This document shows positions 6,901-14,254 of a DNA stretch of 15,559 nucleotides, piece by piece. A program made the translations under genes and the position numbers. The stretch comes from Candidatus Egerieousia excrementavium (lineage in GTDB: Bacteria; Bacteroidota; Bacteroidia; Bacteroidales; UBA932), in contig JADINB010000123.1 of assembly GCA_017694275.1 (NCBI GenBank), positions 1 to 15,559 of the forward strand, written 5' to 3'. The notes beneath the pieces are model-generated. The model worked only from the letters and a program-made list of their open reading frames with translations. It was not told the DNA's origin and searched no databases. The stretch's first letter is position 1. Each line of letters begins with the position of its first letter.

Positions 6901-7539
6901 GAGAGTTCGGAAAGGGCGGAAGAACTTTTCGGACAGGCAATGGAGCGTATTGCCGAACTTTCCGTTACAGGTGAAATCAAGGTCGGGGCGACAGTGAGGT
7001 TCTATGATGCCTATTCCAAGGATGAGACAGTTTATATTCTTGAAAATGAAAAGGAACATCCAGAGCGGAAAGACGGGCTGTATCTGGCTGGAAAGAGAAA
7101 GGTGATAGCCTCGATTTTCATGCCGAGGCAGCTGGAAAGCAGAAGCGAATGCCGTTCTGCCGCCGATTATTTTCCGGAGTATCCCTATACTTCGCGCCTG
7201 GGAGTGCTGGTAGTAAAGGCGGAGGTATGCAATGAGGCACCTGAACGTGGAAAGGACTTTGAATCTCTCCTGAATTCAAGTCTTGCGGCCCGTTTTGCCG
7301 AAGCCGCCGCCCAGTGGGTTACCGGACAGATTTCGTTCGGGCAGCATGTGGTCAGGTCTGCCATAGGTTACGATATGATTCCGGACCATGCTGTAAAAAA
7401 AGTTGCCTTTGAACTTACAGACGCACAAGAACGTCTGGGAGTGGAACTTACCGAAAGTTACGCTATAAAACCGTCGACTTCTATATGTGCATTGCTCATA
7501 GGACACGACAAGGCAGAGTATTTTGACATTAAAAAGTGA
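3940..7539 (+). CDS. metH: Cobalamin-dependent methionine synthase (MetH)
   Basis: Transfers the methyl group of 5-methyltetrahydrofolate to homocysteine through methylcobalamin, making methionine in the cytoplasm. All four modules are present in 1,199 residues (E. coli MetH has 1,227). The homocysteine domain (about 1-320) has DGATGT at 22-27 and zinc ligands Cys233 (GLNCSFGA), Cys302 and Cys303 (GGCCGT). The folate domain (about 350-610) begins with NVGERTN at 355-361. The cap and B12 domain has DVHDIG at 772-777, where His774 is the lower cobalt ligand. The C-terminal reactivation domain binds S-adenosylmethionine; its usual RPAxGYPxxP appears as RSAIGYDMIP (1139-1148), keeping Arg1139, Gly1143, Tyr1144 and Pro1148. 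An AGGAG sequence 8 nt upstream supports the ATG at 3940. metF follows 13 bp downstream, so they are probably co-transcribed. Confidence 0.97.
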   Translation: MAAEGAKYRLVKLLHERIVMLDGATGTMIQKCNLADSDFGGKKGNNDILNITRPDIVEAVHRQYIEAGADIIETNTFSGNAISQAEYGCQSSVYDINYKGALIAKKAAEGSGVFVAGSIGPTVKMLSFSPDVSRPQYRPVSFDQMREAYSMQVGALLDGGVDLLVVETVYDGLNAKAALYAIEQQKRQRGTDIPVFVSATVNDKSGRLLSGQQIEALYVALSHYDITAFGLNCSFGASDLMPFLEQIADKSFSGRGIATATMLYPNAGLPNEMGMYDEQPEFTAGCMKQLADKGLINIAGGCCGTTPEHIRAIKKALEGVAPRRFYERKNPLADELWVAGLDDMLIDRERNNFVNVGERTNMAGSAKFAKLIREGDFAGAADIARKQIEGGATVIDINTDDAMTDSAANMETYVRYISNDPDIAKVPFMIDSSDWNTILAGLKNCTGKAIVNSLSLKEGEEEFERKATEVFRMGAALVVMAFDEKGQAVTFERKIEICSRAYRILTERVGFRPCDIIFDVNVLTVATGIEEHDNYAVDFIRAVKWIKENLKGCKTSGGVSNLSFAFRGNNRVREAMHSVFLYHAIEAGLDMAIVNPAMLQIYDEIEPELLHAVEAVVLNDRTLAGKELPDGITPTDNLVELARKIKESEQGGMPSAAEPSRMPHWREKPLEERIEYALVKGITDYMAEDMHEALLKYGMPIEIVQGPLMAGMDRVGTLFGEGKMFLPQVVKSARAMKEAVAVLQPSMEASAGKSLGKGRGRGVAVLATVKGDVHDIGKNIVGIVLACNGFDVVDLGVMVENKCIIDAAIEHDADIIGVSGLITPSLEQMEELCRMMEERKGEILEKTGHPIAINVGGATTSALHTAVKLAPLYSYCVVHGHDASATAGICKRLMTSPEYVEQIKKEQQRLRDEYGARKLRFHTPEQARALALRFPLESFRQAGRYGEENFFAGDIALNELVPYIEWTPFFNFWGFKGKYPKLLYEGGESSERAEELFGQAMERIAELSVTGEIKVGATVRFYDAYSKDETVYILENEKEHPERKDGLYLAGKRKVIASIFMPRQLESRSECRSAADYFPEYPYTSRLGVLVVKAEVCNEAPERGKDFESLLNSSLAARFAEAAAQWVTGQISFGQHVVRSAIGYDMIPDHAVKKVAFELTDAQERLGVELTESYAIKPSTSICALLIGHDKAEYFDIKK

Positions 7540-7552
7540 TGATACACAGATT

Positions 7553-8506
7553 ATGAAGGTTATTGACATATTGAACGGAAACAGCAGGCCGTTTGCTTCG
7601 TTCGAACTTGTGCCGCCTCTCAAGGGCAGCGACAAGAACAAACTTTATGCTTCGGTTGAACCTCTCATGGAGTTCAATCCCCCTTTCCTTAATATTACAA
7701 CGCATAGAGACGAGATTGTATACAGAGAGATGCCTGATGGAAACTACAGGAAAATGACAGTCACCAAGCGACCCGGCTCGGTAGCCGTTGCGGCTGCGAT
7801 AATGAAGAGGTTCAAGGTTGAGGTGGTGCCGCATCTTATATGCGGAGGGGCTACAAGGGGCGAGATTGAGAATACCCTGCTGGACTTGAACTTTCTGGAC
7901 ATCCAGAATGTCGTGGCGCTGCGCGGGGATCCTGTTGCCGGAGAGAAGCACTTTACTCCTGTTCCCGACGGTTACGAGCATAGTGTCAGCCTGGTAAGGC
8001 AGATAGCCAACATGAACAGGGGCGTATATCTGGATGATACAATAAGGGATGCCGTACCTACGAATTTCTGCGTTGGAGTTGCAGGCTATCCGGAGAAGCA
8101 TTATGAGGCACCGAATATGGACATAGACATGGAGCGCCTTAAGGAAAAGGTAGATGCAGGTGCCGATTATATTGTGACCCAAATGTTTTTCGACAATAAA
8201 AAATATTTCGACTTTGTGAGGCGTGCCAGGGCTGCAGGGATAAGCGTTCCCATAATTCCGGGAATAAAGCCGATTTCTACCAAGCGCCACATAGAACTTT
8301 TACCCAAGAGTTTTTCAATAGACCTGCCGAACGAACTGATGAAGGAACTTGTCAAATGCAAAGACAACGGCGGAATCTATCAGGTTGGCATAGAGTGGTG
8401 TGTGATGCAGTGCCGGGAACTGCTTGCCGAAGGTGCAAAGGCCATCCATTTCTATACCATGAGCAAGTCTGACAATATCAAGGAGATTATAAAGAGAAGT
8501 TTCTGA
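7553..8506 (+). CDS. metF: 5,10-Methylenetetrahydrofolate reductase (MetF)
   Basis: FAD-containing TIM-barrel enzyme that reduces 5,10-methylenetetrahydrofolate to 5-methyltetrahydrofolate, the methyl donor used by MetH encoded just upstream. The 317-residue product has the family motifs: SFELVPP near the N-terminus with catalytic Glu18, ALRGDPV, TQMFFDNKKYFDF and PGIKPI. I chose the ATG at 7553 (MKVIDILNG) instead of an in-frame TTG at 7523, because the TTG would overlap the metH end by 17 bp and add 10 residues absent from the family. The 13-bp gap after metH indicates one operon. The last codons and the stop form the left arm of a hairpin shared with convergent thrC. Confidence 0.95.
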   Translation: MKVIDILNGNSRPFASFELVPPLKGSDKNKLYASVEPLMEFNPPFLNITTHRDEIVYREMPDGNYRKMTVTKRPGSVAVAAAIMKRFKVEVVPHLICGGATRGEIENTLLDLNFLDIQNVVALRGDPVAGEKHFTPVPDGYEHSVSLVRQIANMNRGVYLDDTIRDAVPTNFCVGVAGYPEKHYEAPNMDIDMERLKEKVDAGADYIVTQMFFDNKKYFDFVRRARAAGISVPIIPGIKPISTKRHIELLPKSFSIDLPNELMKELVKCKDNGGIYQVGIEWCVMQCRELLAEGAKAIHFYTMSKSDNIKEIIKRSF

Positions 8507-8531
8507 CCTACAATGATGTCAGAAACTTCTC
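8494..8531. terminator. Bidirectional hairpin shared by the ends of metF and thrC
   Basis: GAGAAGTTTCTGAC (8494-8507) pairs perfectly with GTCAGAAACTTCTC (8518-8531) around a 10-nt loop. The metF stop is at 8504-8506 and the thrC stop at 8508-8510, so both arms are mostly coding. A five-T run follows at 8536-8540 on the plus strand and a shorter TTT on the minus strand. Confidence 0.75.
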
Positions 8532-9851
8532 CAAATTTTTGCTGTCGGGCTCCATTTCCGTGTAACTTTCCTTTAATGTGAGCAGTCTTGCGAGCCTTTG
8601 CGGTATCTCTACCTTGCATCCTATTACAGGTTCTATCACCTCGGTGAATTTTGCGGGATGTGCCGTTGAGAGCCATATCATCTCTCTTTCAGAAGAACGT
8701 TCCGCATAATCTTTGACCGCATTATAGCCTGCGGCACTGTGCGGACAGCTTATATACCCGTACTTTCTGTAGAGTTCCAGGACTCCGGCCCTTATCTGGT
8801 CATCGTTGCAACTGAAGCCGTCGGTATCTGCACATATTGCATCGTAACTGTTGCCGTATAGGTTCAGGATACGTTCATAATTGCTGGGATTCCCTACATC
8901 CATGGCATTTGCGATGGTCTGTACCGATGGTCTGGGAGAGTATACGCCGCTTTTAAGATATTGGGGAATGATGTCATTGGCATTCGAGGCTGCTACAAAC
9001 CCTTTAACAGGCAGCCCCATCTTCCTGGCAAGCATTCCGGCAGAGATATTTCCGTAGTTTCCGCTGGGTACGACAAATATGACCTGCGGTGCATTGCCTT
9101 CTCCCTTGTATTCCGGATGCTCGGCCTTTGCCCATTGCCAGTATCCGTAAAAGTAGTATAGAGACTGCGGCAGCCACCTGAGAAGGTTTATCGAGTTGGC
9201 AGAAGTTACATTTATCCTGTTGCGCAGCTCTTTATTGTTGAATATCTCCTTGACAAGGCGCTGGCAGTCGTCGAATGTTCCGTTTACCTTGACTGCATGT
9301 ACATTTTTGCCGAGCGTTGTCATCTGGCACTCCTGAAGCGGGCTGACCTTGCCTTTTGGGAAGAGTACAACCACATCTGTTCCATCTATCTGGTAAAAAC
9401 CTCTGGCAACAGCACTTCCGGTATCGCCCGATGTGGCGGTAAGGATTGTAAGCCTTTCTTTCCTGTCATGTTGGAGCGCTCTCAATATCTGTCCCATACA
9501 TCCTGCTCCAACATCCTTGAATGCGCATGTGGGGCCATGGAAAAGTTCCAGCGTGTAAAGCGGCATCCCGTTATCTGCGATTCCGACCTTGCGCAACGGA
9601 ATCTCAAAGTGAAGAGCCTTCTGCATGGCCTCTTCTATTTGCGGGCGGTCCAGAGAGTCTCCAAAGAACTTTTCCATTATGTAGACAGCCATATCTGCAA
9701 AGGAGCTCCCGCAAAGAGAAAATATCTGTTTCATATCTATTTGCGGAACATGTTCCGGCATGAAGAGCCCGCCGTCTGGGGCAAGCCCCATGAATGCAGC
9801 CTCTCTAAGGCTGTATAGAGTTTTATTGTCTCTTGTGCTGTAAAATTTCAT
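8508..9851 (-). CDS. thrC: Threonine synthase (ThrC)
   Basis: PLP enzyme that converts O-phosphohomoserine to threonine, the last step of the pathway. The 447-residue protein begins MKFYSTRDN, has the N-terminal GLAPDGGLFMPE (about residues 22-33), and carries the PLP-binding Lys112 in HGPTCAFKD, followed by the phosphate-binding ATSGDTGSA. The C-terminal half contains VPSGNYGN and CPHSAAGY. I chose the ATG at 9851; a GTG at 9884 would overlap thrB and add 11 atypical residues. It starts 16 bp after the thrB stop, so it is the third gene of a thrABC operon. The stop codon is one base from the convergent metF stop. Confidence 0.96.
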   Translation of the reverse strand: MKFYSTRDNKTLYSLREAAFMGLAPDGGLFMPEHVPQIDMKQIFSLCGSSFADMAVYIMEKFFGDSLDRPQIEEAMQKALHFEIPLRKVGIADNGMPLYTLELFHGPTCAFKDVGAGCMGQILRALQHDRKERLTILTATSGDTGSAVARGFYQIDGTDVVVLFPKGKVSPLQECQMTTLGKNVHAVKVNGTFDDCQRLVKEIFNNKELRNRINVTSANSINLLRWLPQSLYYFYGYWQWAKAEHPEYKGEGNAPQVIFVVPSGNYGNISAGMLARKMGLPVKGFVAASNANDIIPQYLKSGVYSPRPSVQTIANAMDVGNPSNYERILNLYGNSYDAICADTDGFSCNDDQIRAGVLELYRKYGYISCPHSAAGYNAVKDYAERSSEREMIWLSTAHPAKFTEVIEPVIGCKVEIPQRLARLLTLKESYTEMEPDSKNLEKFLTSL

Positions 9852-9867
9852 TTTTTTTACTTTAATG

Positions 9868-10863
9868 TCAAACAATTCTTGCACCTGTCATTCCTATCTG
9901 GGTAAGATAGGTTTCAAAACCCACGCCCTGGTCTGAAAAATGTGAAGCCATTATCTTCCTCCCCTTTTCTGCCATGTCTGCAGATTTGGACAGTGCAAAG
10001 ACAGATGGTCCGGAACCTGCTATGTTTACACCAAGCATTCCTGCTTCAAGAAGTCTGGACTTGAGGGCATCATATCCTGGAATAAACTTTTTTCTGTATG
10101 GTTCGGCTATCACATCCTCTACCGAACGGCCTAAAAGTTCCATATCGTCAAGAAGCAGGCCTGCCACAAATCCGCCCACGTTTCCCCACTGTCTGATTGC
10201 ATCCTTCCTGCTCACATTTGCAGGCAGGATGTCACGTGCCTCTTTAGTGCTTACGGTAATATGTGGATGTACGACAGTGCAGTAGAAATCGTCGGGTACA
10301 GGCAGTTTTATCAGGTCTGTCGGGTTATAGCCTCTTATGAACACTATGCCTCCCAGAATGGCCGGCCCAACGTTGTCGGCATGGGCGGTTCCGCTTATGA
10401 GCCTTTCTCCTTCCATTGCAAAATCTACAAGCTTCACTTCTGAAAACGGATGTCCCAGCAGATGGTTGAGTGCATATACGGCTGCCGCCGAGGAGGCTGC
10501 GCTTGAGCCTATCCCGCTTCCCGGCCTGATCTTGTCGATTATTTCAATCTCCATATAGAGAGCCTCCTTGCTGCCGCTCTTTTCAAGGAATGCCTCAGCC
10601 ATTGCGGAAACGGCAGGTGTAACCACATTCTTTGCCGCTGTTTCCGGAAGCTTTTCCTTGCTGTTGTTTTTTACTGAAACGGTACATGCAGTTGAAACAA
10701 AAGCATTGCCAGATGCAGATGCATGTCTGTCGAATTCGTCTTTGTCGTCATACAGTGTAACTGCCACCACATCTCCGACCCCGTCCAGTGTCAGCCCCAT
10801 TACATCGAATCCGCATCCGATGTTGGCTACAGTTCCCGGTGCAAAAACCTTTACCTTTTTCAT
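9868..10863 (-). CDS. thrB: Homoserine kinase (ThrB)
   Basis: Phosphorylates L-homoserine with ATP to O-phosphohomoserine, the substrate of ThrC. It is a GHMP-family kinase of 331 residues: the N-terminal substrate motif APGTVANIGCGFDVMG (8-23), the ATP-binding loop PGSGIGSSAAS (114-124), and the C-terminal GHMP motif GVNIAGSGPSVFAL. The ATG at 10863 lies only 2 bases after the thrA stop, so translation is probably coupled. There is no room for a separate promoter. Confidence 0.96.
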   Translation of the reverse strand: MKKVKVFAPGTVANIGCGFDVMGLTLDGVGDVVAVTLYDDKDEFDRHASASGNAFVSTACTVSVKNNSKEKLPETAAKNVVTPAVSAMAEAFLEKSGSKEALYMEIEIIDKIRPGSGIGSSAASSAAAVYALNHLLGHPFSEVKLVDFAMEGERLISGTAHADNVGPAILGGIVFIRGYNPTDLIKLPVPDDFYCTVVHPHITVSTKEARDILPANVSRKDAIRQWGNVGGFVAGLLLDDMELLGRSVEDVIAEPYRKKFIPGYDALKSRLLEAGMLGVNIAGSGPSVFALSKSADMAEKGRKIMASHFSDQGVGFETYLTQIGMTGARIV

Positions 10864-10865
10864 TT

Positions 10866-13289
10866 TTACAATGCCTTTAATATGTCTGCGAATACTCCCG
10901 CTGCGGTTACTGCCGCACCGGCTCCATACCCTTTTATTACCAATGGCAGAGGATTATACCGTTTGGTATAGAGCATTATTATGTTGTTGCTGTCATCAAG
11001 ATTGTAGGCCGGATCGTCGCTCTCCACCTCTACAAGCCCTATATTAGCACTCCCCTTGTCGAACGAGGCCATATATCTCAGCCTTTTGCCAGCCGACCTG
11101 ACCTTATCCATCCGTTCTCCGAACTCTTTGCCGTATTCCTTAAGCCTTTCATAAAAAACTGCCTCTTCGCATGCCTGCAATTCTGCCGGAAGCAGCCGGT
11201 CGTTTTCGGTTATCTGTTCTTCTTCCAGTTTGTAGCCGGCGCATCTGGCAAGTACAAGAAGCTTGCGCCTTACATCTGTGCCGCTCAAGTCGATTCTCGG
11301 GTCAGGCTCTGTAAAACCAGACTTTTGGGCCAGCATTACGGCATCGTAAAGCGGCATGCCGTCGTAAACCTTGTTCAGAATAAAATTGAGGCTGCCTGAA
11401 AGTGACGCGACAAATCTCTGTATCTTGTCGCCAGTGGCAGTCATGTCCCTGATGGTTGAGATTATGGGCAATCCCGCGCCAGCATTGGTTTCGTTATGGA
11501 ATGAGGCTCTGTTTTCCAATGCGGTCTTCAGCATCCTTTCATATTCCCTTGAAGGGCCTGAAGCGGCTATCTTGTTGGCAGCTACAATATGTATTCCGTT
11601 TTCAAGGATTTCATCATACAGGGCCGCAATCTGGCTGCTTGCCGTACAGTCTACAAAAATCTTTTTGGTGGAGGGCGCCGAGTACATGGCTTCGAGGAAC
11701 TCCCTGAAATTCCTTTCGGGCATTGCACTTTTCCAGCTTTGCGGGTACGACCCCAGCAGGTCGGCCTCGCTTATGACCGCACGCTTTGTATCTGCCAGAC
11801 CTTTGAGGCTTATCTTTATGCCCTCTTTTTTCAGGATGTTGTCCTTTTGCTTTTTGAGTTGCAGGAGCAATTCATTGCCAACGACCCCGTGTCCTGCCAC
11901 ATACAAGTCTGCCTCTCTTACCGGCATTCCGAAAAATTCATCATGCAGCACTGCGACAGCTTTTTTTGCATCACTTGCCTTTACTACTGCAGATACGTTT
12001 AGCTCAGAGCCTCCCTGTGCTGTGGCTACTACGTTTATCTTGTTGTTTCCCAAAGCAGTGAAGATTCTTCCGGAAATTCCCGGAGTCATTCTCATCTTGT
12101 TGCCCACGACGGCTATTATGGCCATATCTTCTTCAATGGATGCATCTATGTATGAGCCGTGAATGGCATCTGCCTCCAATCCTTTCTTGATTATAGAAAG
12201 AGCCTTTTCGCCATCTTCAGACTTTACGGCAAAACTTATGCTGTACTCCGACGATGCCTGGGAAATGAATATTATGTTTATACCCTTGTCTGCCATTGCT
12301 CCAAAAAGCCTGTACGATGTGCCTACCTGACCCATGAGCCCGTTTCCAAAGACAGTGATGAGCGAGACTCCAGACACGTGAGTTATGCCGGTTACAGGGT
12401 GTTTGCCCTGCCTGTCGCCTTCGCTGTTGATTATGGTTCCGTGGTGCGACCGGTTGAAAGTGTTTAGTATCTTTATCGGTATTCCGCTCTTTACGGCGGG
12501 CCATATTGCCGGAGTGTAGAGAACCTTGGCCCCGAAGTGGCATAGTTCAGCCGCCTCCGCGTATGACAGTACCGGAATTGTATGGGCCTGCGGTACGATG
12601 TTAGGGTCGCAGGTCATCATGCCGTCCACGTCTGTCCATATATCTATGGTTTCCGCTCCTATTGCAGCACCTATCATGGCTGCCGACAGGTCTGAGCCTC
12701 CGCGCCCCAATGTGGTAATGTAGCCCTCTTCTGTCCTGCCGCAAAAGCCTGGGACAATGGCAAGTTTTTTGAAATTGCGGAAAGTGTCCTGCACCTTTAC
12801 GCAAGTCTGCTCCCATAAAATCTGAGACCTCTCCCCGCTTTTTTTCGTAACTATGAGTTCTCTGCCGTCTACCCTTACTGCATTTTTGAACATGCGGGTT
12901 ATCATTTTTGACGAGAACTGCTCTCCCATGGAGAGTATATGGTCTTCAAGTACCCTGAGATTGTTTTTCATGACAGAGACGCTGCTGAGCAAATGCTCCA
13001 GTTTCTCCAGGTCTTCTTGGAGCTCCTCCAGAAATGCGTGGTATTCAGATTTCGGGAGTACGCTTTTGGCGAGTGAAACATGTTTTTCCCTGATTGTTAT
13101 TATGTCGTCCTTGTAATTGCTCCCGGTCTTTACAGCCTTCTCGAACATTGTTGTCAGAAGGTTGGTGATGCCGGTTATGGCTGAGACAACCACTATACAT
13201 GGCCTCTTCTTTTTTTCTACAATAAGTTTCAGATTGTTCAATGCGCTTACGCTGCCTACGGAGGTGCCTCCGAATTTCATGACTATCAT
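10866..13289 (-). CDS. thrA: Bifunctional aspartokinase / homoserine dehydrogenase (ThrA)
   Basis: Catalyses the first and third steps from aspartate toward threonine and methionine: phosphorylation of aspartate and NAD(P)H-dependent reduction of aspartate semialdehyde to homoserine. The 807-residue protein is the size of E. coli ThrA (820). The kinase part has KFGGTSVG (5-12) and LGRGGSDLSA (194-203). Regulatory ACT domains follow (about 305-450), for example VVGNKMRMTPGISGRIF, and probably sense threonine. The dehydrogenase part has the nucleotide-binding GHGVVG (466-471), NAGAGLPII, and EPDPRIDLSGTDVRRK. I prefer the ATG at 13289 (MIVMKFGG), preceded by purine-rich GAGAAAAAG; an in-frame ATG at 13340 would add 17 residues and lies in a structured leader. 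It is the first gene of thrABC, preceded by a leader with a Thr/Ile-rich peptide. Confidence 0.95.
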   Translation of the reverse strand: MIVMKFGGTSVGSVSALNNLKLIVEKKKRPCIVVVSAITGITNLLTTMFEKAVKTGSNYKDDIITIREKHVSLAKSVLPKSEYHAFLEELQEDLEKLEHLLSSVSVMKNNLRVLEDHILSMGEQFSSKMITRMFKNAVRVDGRELIVTKKSGERSQILWEQTCVKVQDTFRNFKKLAIVPGFCGRTEEGYITTLGRGGSDLSAAMIGAAIGAETIDIWTDVDGMMTCDPNIVPQAHTIPVLSYAEAAELCHFGAKVLYTPAIWPAVKSGIPIKILNTFNRSHHGTIINSEGDRQGKHPVTGITHVSGVSLITVFGNGLMGQVGTSYRLFGAMADKGINIIFISQASSEYSISFAVKSEDGEKALSIIKKGLEADAIHGSYIDASIEEDMAIIAVVGNKMRMTPGISGRIFTALGNNKINVVATAQGGSELNVSAVVKASDAKKAVAVLHDEFFGMPVREADLYVAGHGVVGNELLLQLKKQKDNILKKEGIKISLKGLADTKRAVISEADLLGSYPQSWKSAMPERNFREFLEAMYSAPSTKKIFVDCTASSQIAALYDEILENGIHIVAANKIAASGPSREYERMLKTALENRASFHNETNAGAGLPIISTIRDMTATGDKIQRFVASLSGSLNFILNKVYDGMPLYDAVMLAQKSGFTEPDPRIDLSGTDVRRKLLVLARCAGYKLEEEQITENDRLLPAELQACEEAVFYERLKEYGKEFGERMDKVRSAGKRLRYMASFDKGSANIGLVEVESDDPAYNLDDSNNIIMLYTKRYNPLPLVIKGYGAGAAVTAAGVFADILKAL

Positions 13290-13543
13290 CTTTTTCTCTT
13301 TTTTGTCTATTATATATTGTTTTGGATGAACCGGCTTCATGCCGCCTGCAAGTCACAAGCCTGTGCCAGGCCGGCCTGCAATTTTTCATGCAAATGCCGT
13401 CAGTCAGCACGGCATGCACATATGGATTTGAATGAAATATATAGAAAATTACACCCCCAAAGGGGTAATGGTTGTAGAAATTGTAATCGTTAAAAAATAA
13501 CGATTGAAGATGCTGTATGAGGGTTTTTCAAACATTTCAAGGG
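13290..13543 (-). promoter_or_regulatory. thr operon leader region (attenuator candidate)
   Basis: About 250 nt separate the promoter box from thrA. In minus-strand order it holds the leader ORF (13535-13449), a hairpin AATCGTTA/TAACGATT (13505-13485), a second hairpin ATTACCCC/GGGTGTAAT with a one-base bulge (13469-13448) followed by TTTTC, a third stem ATGCCGT/ACGGCAT (13415-13394), a 12-bp palindrome CAGGCCGGCCTG (13378-13367), and a direct repeat TTGCAGGC (13381-13374 and 13351-13344). The last 30 nt before thrA are A-rich and unstructured. ATTACA (13487-13482) could pair with TGTAAT (13453-13448) instead of the second hairpin, offering two exclusive folds. Confidence 0.7.
13449..13535 (-). 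CDS. thrL: Threonine/isoleucine-rich leader peptide (ThrL-like, 28 residues)
   Basis: A short ORF in front of thrA encodes 28 residues: MFEKPSYSIF, then NRYFL, then TITISTTIT at residues 16-24, then PLGV and a TAA stop at 13451-13449. Eight of nine consecutive codons are for threonine or isoleucine. It shares the string ISTTIT with the E. coli ThrL attenuator peptide, and both precede thrABC. The likely role is to sense charged tRNA-Thr and tRNA-Ile through ribosome stalling. The ATG at 13535 is only about 8 bp from the promoter box, so its own 5' leader would be very short or absent; no other ATG is in frame. The ORF overlaps the two hairpins described under the leader region. Assignment rests on composition and position, not on homology search. 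Confidence 0.8.
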   Translation of the reverse strand: MFEKPSYSIFNRYFLTITISTTITPLGV

Positions 13544-13551
13544 CAAAGATA
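13544..13551 (-). promoter_or_regulatory. thr operon promoter box (TAnnTTTG)
   Basis: TATCTTTG on the minus strand is a full -7 match immediately ahead of the leader peptide. A TTTTTTG lies 11 bp upstream, too close for a normal -33 box, so the upstream element is unclear. Confidence 0.5.
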
Positions 13552-13647
13552 GAAATTATTTTCAAAAAACCTTATAATCCGTAATGGATATTTGCTTTTT
13601 TTTGTTAATTTTATCCGTCAATTCTTTATTTTTAAATATTTAAAGTC

Positions 13648-14250
13648 ATGAATATTATTTATTCCATTACCAACAGGACATCATCGCTGATAAGGGGCAT
13701 GATCTTTTTCGTGCTGGGCATACTGCTGCTTTTCTGGCCGGACCAGATGCTGAACTTCATAGTCAAGATTCTTGCGGCAGTTCTGATAGTCATATCCATA
13801 GTTTCGCTGGTGCTGATGTATAAGGGAGACAGGAAAGTGGTCGGAGAGGCTCCTTCACCGCTCTCATACTTTGCATTTGCGGCAATGATTGTCTGTCTGG
13901 TTTTCGGAGTGCTGGTATTTGCCTTTCCAGATTTCTTTACAGGCATAATTGTCTTTCTGTTCGGGCTGTTGCTCATATTGCTCGGCGTGGCTCAGATAAC
14001 CAATATGGCGGTAAGTTCAAGATATATGAAACTGCCGGTCTGGCTCTACATATTCCCGGTTGTGATTGCCGCCTGCGGAATAATCTGCTTTTTTAAGCCG
14101 TTTGAGGCAAGGAGTGCCATTACGGTCTTCTTTGGCGCAGTGGTTACACTTTACGGTGCCGTAGAGATAGCCTCTTCATGGATGCTGCGTAAGATAAGGT
14201 TCGGAGAAGACGGCAAATATGTGGAGATAAAGAGCGAGATAGGCAAATAG
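13648..14250 (+). CDS. HdeD/DUF308-like integral membrane protein
   Basis: A 200-residue inner-membrane protein with six predicted helices (about 14-30, 36-57, 74-93, 96-117, 131-149, 155-176) and a short charged C-terminal tail. Three helix pairs each repeat a small pattern of glycine, hydrophobic residues and a proline at the helix end (FVLGILLLFWPDQ, FGVLVFAFPDF, CGIICFFKPFE), the pattern of the DUF308/HdeD family. E. coli HdeD is linked to acid resistance at high cell density, but most family members have no known function, and nothing here ties this copy to acid stress. The ATG at 13648 has no Shine-Dalgarno. The best promoter-like string upstream is GATATTTG (13587-13594), one base off consensus. 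The stop is 4 bp from the convergent chr gene. Confidence 0.8.
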   Translation: MNIIYSITNRTSSLIRGMIFFVLGILLLFWPDQMLNFIVKILAAVLIVISIVSLVLMYKGDRKVVGEAPSPLSYFAFAAMIVCLVFGVLVFAFPDFFTGIIVFLFGLLLILLGVAQITNMAVSSRYMKLPVWLYIFPVVIAACGIICFFKPFEARSAITVFFGAVVTLYGAVEIASSWMLRKIRFGEDGKYVEIKSEIGK

Positions 14251-14254
14251 TGCC

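Noticed and set aside
6199..7059. Long ORF (286 codons) on the minus strand inside metH
   Set aside because: Lies entirely within the conserved B12 and reactivation domains of MetH; no family features.
7523..7552. TTG start for metF overlapping metH
   Set aside because: The ATG at 7553 matches the family N-terminus and avoids a 17-bp overlap.
9852..9884. GTG start for thrC inside thrB
   Set aside because: The ATG at 9851 gives the typical MKFYSTR start; the extra 11 residues look like translated intergenic sequence.
11371..12162. Plus-strand ORF (263 codons) opposite thrA
   Set aside because: Shadow of the ThrA frame; the serine- and leucine-rich translation shows no domain.
13341..13448. 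Threonine-binding riboswitch in the thr leader
   Set aside because: No known aptamer class for threonine is recognisable, and the Thr/Ile codon run offers a simpler sensor.
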